Shown: one piece after another, positions 19,501 to 22,759 of the stretch
How the letters are laid out: every line of letters begins with the position of its first letter
How positions within the stretch are numbered: position 1 is the first letter of the stretch
Assembly (NCBI GenBank): GCA_003118195.1
Contig: BEXV01000146.1
Span: forward strand, 225,909-248,667
Reading direction: 5' to 3'
DNA: 22,759 nt
Origin: Hemicentrotus pulcherrimus
Lineage: Eukaryota > Echinodermata > Echinoidea > Camarodonta > Strongylocentrotidae
Position numbers and translations under genes: made by a program
Notes under the pieces: model-generated
The model's database searches: none
Seen by the model: the letters and a program-made list of their open reading frames with translations, nothing else
Told to the model about the DNA's origin: nothing

Positions 19501-22500
19501 GCGAGATACCAAAGTGTATATACCGGTATATGTTTGTGCTCATTGTGACTTAATAATGCCATTTCCAACCAATGGAATGGAATTGTGTTAAATGATACTA
19601 TTGAAGACAATCTATAACTTCTCTTTAGGTAAAATGACCCCCCAAAATGGCATTTCAGACAATTTACTCACAGCTGCTCGCAATTCGCATTGCCGCACGT
19701 ACATTAACTGTCCGTTGTATCGACTCGGACCACTGAAATTCGAGCAGTGTTTTTGTCAGTAAATCACTGCAAAAATATCATTTTCATAATGTATGAAGGT
19801 CTATTTTTGATTCCTGGTATAAATTTCGTTATTGAGAAGGCGAATGTACTACATTTTAGACGAGATGGCTGATGTTTGTTTACATTCTTTCATCCTGGCC
19901 GTAAATTAGCAGACTACTGATATTTCTCGATCGATGAATCATGTCGGGACATCTCGCCCCAGTCTTTGAGGCTGGGGCGAGATGTCCCGTGGGGCGAGTT
20001 AGCCAGACTCCCTTTCTACATACATACAGATGTTTGGGCTAAGCCCTGCTTGCAGACTAACTTACTGGTGCATTTTGTGCGGCATACATGATGATTCCTA
20101 GCGTGTACATCAGCCTTCCTAAGAGTAGAAAGTCACTACCTAGCAAGTCCATTGTGTTCAGCTTACTGTAGAGAAAATAACAAAAAACGTAATGGAGTCA
20201 GTGTGGCCCAATCAAATCGTTGTCCGGATCTCAATAGGACTTTGGTCATACACATGGGTTCAGGTCGTACGCTGAGGTTACGCCGAGGATACAACAATCA
20301 ATGCATGTGCACAGGCCTAACAAGATCATTTCCGGTATATGAATCCCTAACGTTATAATAATGTACCATTTGATCCAGTCAAAGTTGTTCTGGGCTTTAC
20401 TATGTCGAAGATATAGCAGGGTTCCCACAGAACTTTGAGAACCGAATTCCCTATAACTTTCCATGACCCATTAATAGCTGTTTTCAATGACAATTCAATC
20501 AATTCAATTCAATTCAATTCAATTCAATTCAATTCAATTGGTACGGGCTGTGGCATGGAAATATCGCACAGTAATATAGATTATTTCATGTTCGTTCCAC
20601 TATTTTGGCAAATTAATGCCCAAAATCTAAGTGTGCCAGTCATTAATTCAGTAAACAAGAATACCAATGTACTGTGCAGCTGAAATTTCAGAGTACTTTG
20701 TGAAGCCCAGGGTCATATGATCAGTGAAAAGTTGTTACAAATGATTGGTGTCATGTACCATGTTTGTATTGTTGTGTTCTGAATTAATACATGTATGCAA
20801 ACCTGTCATATGCCTTTAGGAGTGGGAAGAAAAAATGACCAGCCATCGGAGCAAAACGGTTGGCGACTGGACTTGGAGCTGGTTTGCTTGGACCCTGTGC
20901 ACAGAAATATATAAAAAGGGAAATATATATTTGGCAATTACTTGTACAAAAATAATTCTTTTCTACAGAATTGGCTCATATAATCATGCCATATTTCTTA
21001 AGCCTCTCATTTTGTTAATCACATTTCTGGATCGTAAACTAGGTTTATCTCTTATTTAAACACTAATGATCTAAAAACCGTCTGGGCCATAGTAAGCAAA
21101 TTGGGATATATTTATCATCTGACATGAAAACATGATAAATCATTGTATGGTTCAAAGCATTTCACAAAAAATTTCCAGATGGAATTTCAAAATTTTGAGG
21201 ATTACTAAAAGCTTGTTCAGACATGTAAATGAATAGAAACTTTGGCAACAAAGGTCCTGTGCATAGTCACTGAGATCTGTATTATAAGATACAAAAATAT
21301 GAAGCATAGTACATCATTCATCATCCATAAAAAAACACCATAAAGTCAATCATCAAAACACATGTAAAATTTCATTTACTTGGCCTACAGGGATGCCAGT
21401 TAGAATCGATCAGAAGGCATGAAAATCACCTAGAACAAGCTATTTTGTACACAAAAAAGCCTTTACTATGGCATGAAAATAAATTGCCAGGGCCTGTAAA
21501 CTGGCATCCCTGTTAATAGTTTGCTCTACTGCACTTAGTCTCTGGGTCAAGACAAGGACCCCAAATGATCCGAGACTAGGAACACCTTCATCACCCTACC
21601 AGAGAGATGGAAAAAATAGACTACCTTTGCAAACCTCCTTGTCTTGCTTTCAATCCTCTTCTCTACAATGTCTCTCCAGTTCTCTTCATGTTCTTCTTTG
21701 AGTCCATGTCCTTGTGGGTTCAGGAGCTCTGTATTTCTATCCATGGAGGACGGAGGACATGGGCCATCTGAGGGTTTGGAAAGCTCCTGAGCAGCTGCAG
21801 CTAACACCTATATAGGAAGAGAAAAAGAGGCATGGGATAATAGAAATGAGAGAGAGAGAGAGAGAGAGAGAGATAGACAGACATACATAGAGAGAGAGAG
21901 AGAGAGTGGGGAGAGGGAGAAGGGAGAGAGGGGATGGAGGATGATAGAATGAGATGGGGGGGAGGGGGAGGAAGACAACAGAAAGGAGGAAGGAAGGGAG
22001 GGAGGGAAGAGCAGAAGTTGGAGTTTTTAATGATATTTTTACACCTACAGTCTGCCATTCTTGGTAATGCAGAGCCATTATCCCCTGTAATACACGGTAT
22101 GCATTATCTAATCAATTGTAGAGGAATGTTCCTACAAATAGCCAAAATGTAATGTAGCTAATTTGCATGATTTGCATACAGTCCTGTATGCATCAGGTAG
22201 GGTTAAGGTTAGGTTTAGGATTAGGGCAAGGGTTAGGGTTGGGGCTATTTTTTAGAAACATACCTCTACAATTGATTAAAAAATTCCAATTCTAATACAC
22301 CTATACAACTTTAATTATTTTTTTTCTTTCAAAGACACATTCAATAAAATACCATACAACCCAATATGGACCATGACTTAAACCATTGCTCTTCAAACTA
22401 CCATCAAAACACAATGATTAAGTCTCTCAGCGTTTCTACATGTTTACACAAAGTATACTTGTGAAGTGCTTAGAGACATTTGTATTAAGCACTTTATAAA

Positions 22501-22623
22501 AATTAAATATCAATATTATCATTATCATTATTAAGACTTCATCTTATGTACCTCTAAGATATCCATCCTCTGTCTGATGTTGTAGTTTCTGTTGTAGAAC
22601 TCTCCGGTCAGATAATTTGATGT
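16508..22623 (-). CDS. TELO2: TELO2 (TEL2), PIKK-stabilising co-chaperone subunit (3' part, seven exons)
   Basis: Joined minus-strand exons are 22623-22552, 21807-21625, 20894-20803, 20165-20066, 18380-18316, 17388-17273 and 16596-16508. They give about 238 residues and a TAG. All junctions are GT-AG and phase-consistent, including two split codons. Recognisable family segments in order are EFYNRNYNIRQRMDILE, VLAAAAQELSKP, RIESKTRRFAK, MAGHFFFPLL, MDLLGSDFLLLGRLMYTLG, LLDLIWSLRYHTEQYVRQ, FAVSMITLSVPAHLL and ERDPEPECKALAGQ. They align without gaps in their cores to the C-terminal helical-repeat region of human TELO2 as I recall it. Family knowledge: TELO2 with TTI1 and TTI2 forms the TTT complex, works with HSP90 and R2TP, and stabilises mTOR, ATM, ATR, DNA-PKcs and SMG1. 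The human protein is about 837 residues; the N-terminal ~600 lie right of the window. Confidence 0.92.
16597..17272 (-). other. TELO2: TELO2 intron, nothing recognised
   Basis: AT-rich intron with a TACATGTA at 16698 and a TTTCAATTTCAA motif near 17117-17135 that may be the minus-strand tail of a retroposon. No gene is supported. Confidence 0.5.
17273..17388 (-). CDS. TELO2: TELO2 exon: YVRQ helix
   Basis: Acceptor TTTGAACAG, donor GTAAAC. Completes a Gln codon, then encodes YVRQSLMFAVSMITLSVPAH and LLVTDLQNDILECRQWLQ. This aligns position by position with the AYVRQGLLSAVSSVLLS segment of the human protein, continuing to WLADVAEKD. It contributes two of the C-terminal alpha-helical repeats. 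Confidence 0.93.
17389..17780 (-). other. TELO2: TELO2 intron, purine-rich low complexity
   Basis: Poly(A)/poly(T)/poly(C) runs at 17465-17595, then a run of AAAATCAGG-like units (about 17632-17715). Sense and antisense homopolymers could fold back. No gene. Confidence 0.5.
17781..17835 (+). repeat. Solo SINE-like 3' tail
   Basis: AAAGTACTTAGAGACATTG, then TATTAAGCTCTATATAAAAG and an ATT run. It matches the tail of the SINE at 3190-3536 and the copies at 14865 and 22461. It is antisense to TELO2, in its intron. No tRNA-like head is attached. Confidence 0.6.
18030..18300 (+). mobile_element. Dead LINE reverse-transcriptase tail
   Basis: On the plus strand one frame reads KKWLRFFGQVNRIKPTHYPK, then GDRPRGRQAKKW, a TAA stop, DCVKADCATRCL, then SQDRKI, a TGA where the family has Trp, and LEVMK. 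The motif order (W-F-G-x-V-x-R, then GRPxxxW, then DRxxW) is that of LINE C-termini. It is from a different lineage than the relic at 6500-6950. It is antisense to TELO2 and ends about 15 bases from an exon boundary. Confidence 0.75.
18316..18380 (-). CDS. TELO2: TELO2 small exon (65 nt)
   Basis: Acceptor TTGTCTAG, donor GTAAGT. It encodes VCRQMAVSLLDLIWSLRYHT and E plus two bases of a Gln codon completed by the next exon. An inner acceptor (GTCGTCAG) is also in frame and would drop four residues. The outer one is preferred because the length then matches human TELO2 without gaps. Confidence 0.85.
18381..18601 (-). other. TELO2: TELO2 intron, nothing recognised
   Basis: Short stretch between the 65-nt exon and the LINE tail. 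No feature is seen. Confidence 0.5.
18602..19440 (-). mobile_element. 5'-truncated L2/CR1-like LINE 3' end
   Basis: On the minus strand a frame at about 19440-19390 reads KGPFLAAAPSLWNNLPFYL, the hallmark end of L2/CR1-type reverse transcriptases (AAPxLWNxLP). A decayed FKS/LK-type region with stops follows, then a long non-coding 3' region and the tail AAATAAATTGAAATTGAAAC at 18621-18602. The body between 18640 and 19330 has no intact frame. The DNA element at 19448-20009 appears inserted at or near its 5' edge. Confidence 0.65.
19448..20009. mobile_element. Mutator-like non-autonomous foldback element with candidate 11-bp target duplication
   Basis: Terminal inverted repeats of about 55 bases begin GGCTAACTCGCCCC and include a nested hairpin in each arm: ATCTCGCCCCAG, a 9-base loop, CTGGGGCGAGAT (19475-19507 and 19951-19983). 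The flanks are CCCTTTCTATA (19437-19447) and CCCTTTCTACA (20010-20020), 10 of 11 identical, fitting the 9-11 bp duplications of Mutator-like elements. The ~440-base interior has no coding capacity. GC-rich ends contrast with the AT-rich surroundings. It lies in a TELO2 intron. Confidence 0.8.
20066..20165 (-). CDS. TELO2: TELO2 exon: DLLG segment
   Basis: Acceptor TTCTCTACAG, donor GTAAGT. Completes a Ser codon, then KLNTMDLLGSDFLLLGRLMY and TLGIIMYAAQNAP. It aligns with FDLLGEDQLVLGRLAHTLG of the vertebrate protein. The exon ends in phase 0. Confidence 0.93.
20166..20802 (-). other. TELO2: TELO2 intron with (AATTC)n microsatellite
   Basis: A pentanucleotide AATTC tract at 20491-20540 (ten near-perfect units). 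Just before it, GCAGGGTTCCCACAG and TTTCCATGACC (20417-20470) look like part of a common dispersed element. A TACATGTA lies at 20788. No gene. Confidence 0.55.
20803..20894 (-). CDS. TELO2: TELO2 exon: GHFFFPLL segment
   Basis: Acceptor CTGTGCACAG, donor GTTTGC. Encodes GPSKPAPSPVANRFAPMAGH, then FFFPLLKAYD and two bases of a Ser codon. The RFxxMAGHFFFPLL motif is a signature of metazoan TELO2. The Pro/Ser-rich start is the variable linker. Confidence 0.92.
20895..21386 (-). other. TELO2: TELO2 intron, nothing recognised
   Basis: AT-rich, with no coding or repeat signal I can support. Confidence 0.5.
21387..21513. mobile_element. 127-bp miniature inverted-repeat element
   Basis: Perfect 15-base terminal inverted repeats, ACAGGGATGCCAGTT (21387-21401) and AACTGGCATCCCTGT (21499-21513). 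The CAGGGATGCC terminus looks hAT-like, but the 8-base flanks do not match, so the superfamily is not supported by a target duplication. Confidence 0.65.
21625..21807 (-). CDS. TELO2: TELO2 exon: AAQELSKP to KTRRFAK
   Basis: Acceptor CCTATATAG, donor GTAGTC. Encodes VLAAAAQELSKPSDG, a variable linker, then NWRDIVEKRIESKTRRFAK. Both ends match the vertebrate VLxLxAQELSRP and VVxERIxxKTxRxxK segments. It is 61 codons, phase 0 at both ends. Confidence 0.93.
21848..22016. repeat. GA-rich purine tract
   Basis: (GA)n from about 21848 to 21906, then G/A-only sequence up to 22016. The polyserine-leucine-proline frames on the other strand are artefacts of this tract. It sits about 40 bases upstream of the TELO2 acceptor (on the minus strand it is a long pyrimidine tract). 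Confidence 0.8.
22108..22279. mobile_element. Small inverted-repeat element carrying telomere-like repeats
   Basis: Arms at 22108-22143 and 22243-22279 are imperfect reverse complements (AATCAATTGTAGAGG, then ATG, TTC and AATAGCC blocks). Between them, 22197-22244 is a degenerate TTAGGG-type array (GGGTTAAGGTTAGG, GGATTAGGG, AGGGTTAGGGTTGGGG). No coding capacity. Confidence 0.65.
22280..22551 (-). other. TELO2: TELO2 intron with a solo SINE-like tail
   Basis: At 22461-22533 on the plus strand: GAAGTGCTTAGAGACATTTG, then TATTAAGCACTTTATAAA and an ATT/ATC run. This is the best-preserved solo copy of the SINE tail family. Nothing else is seen. Confidence 0.6.
22552..22623 (-). CDS. TELO2: TELO2 exon: first visible
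   Basis: Acceptor ATTGTAG, donor GTACAT. Encodes TSNYLTGEFYNRNYNIRQ and RMDILE, 24 codons, phase 0 at both ends. NYxxRQRMDILDVL is a strongly conserved TELO2 motif, here completed across the intron to VLAAAAQE. Confidence 0.92.
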
Positions 22624-22659
22624 CTACAATGAAGAACAATTACAAAGAAATCAATATCA

Positions 22660-22759
22660 TCATTCATTGAGATTATCATCATCATCATCATCAATATTGT
22701 AGCTATCATTATTATCATTATTATAAATATAATTATTATTATCATACTATTATTATTAT
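22660..22759. repeat. ATC/ATT microsatellite at the window end
   Basis: ATC repeats (22671-22693) then ATT-rich repeats to the last base. The window stops inside a TELO2 intron. Confidence 0.7.

Noticed and set aside
21737..22078. Ser/Leu/Pro-rich minus-strand frames
   Set aside because: They translate the GA-rich purine tract. Low complexity with no start or splice support.

Overview
This is an animal nuclear genomic window. It is AT-rich and intron-dense, with GT-AG introns and many small transposable-element remnants. The repeat style (tRNA-derived SINEs with shared ATT-rich tails, many MITE-like inverted repeats, LINE 3' ends with ATTGA-type tails, a GTCCG/GTACG repeat) suggests a marine invertebrate deuterostome, most likely an echinoderm such as a sea urchin. 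The species is an inference, not a reading.

The window holds parts of two conserved genes arranged tail to tail. On the + strand, nine exons between 1404 and 12137 encode the C-terminal ~548 residues of GTPBP1, an eEF1A-like translational GTPase. All splice phases match, and the exons carry the P-loop, DLAGH, TKID and SNVTG motifs, the beta-barrel domains and a Gly/Arg-rich tail. Its first ~100 residues lie left of the window. On the - strand, seven exons between 22623 and 16508 encode the C-terminal ~238 residues of TELO2 (TEL2), the HSP90-linked co-chaperone subunit that stabilises PIKK kinases. Its 5' part lies right of the window. The two stop codons are about 4.4 kb apart. Candidate poly(A) signals at 14025 (+) and 15968 (-) leave about 1.9 kb between the transcripts.

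The rest is intronic, 3' UTR and intergenic DNA. It contains a three-copy dispersed repeat with palindromic modules (3774, 9681, 16204) and a 562-bp Mutator-like foldback element with candidate ~10-bp target duplications inside an L2/CR1-like LINE end (19448-20009). It also contains five or six other inverted-repeat elements, two LINE reverse-transcriptase tail relics (6500-6950, 18030-18300), two tRNA-derived SINEs and four solo SINE tails. One small inverted-repeat element carries telomere-like TTAGGG repeats inside a TELO2 intron.

No operon, CRISPR array, prokaryotic mobile system or other coordinated novel gene system is present. The novelty is in the repeat architecture. All homology calls rest on recalled family sequences and motif reading; no database search was run.
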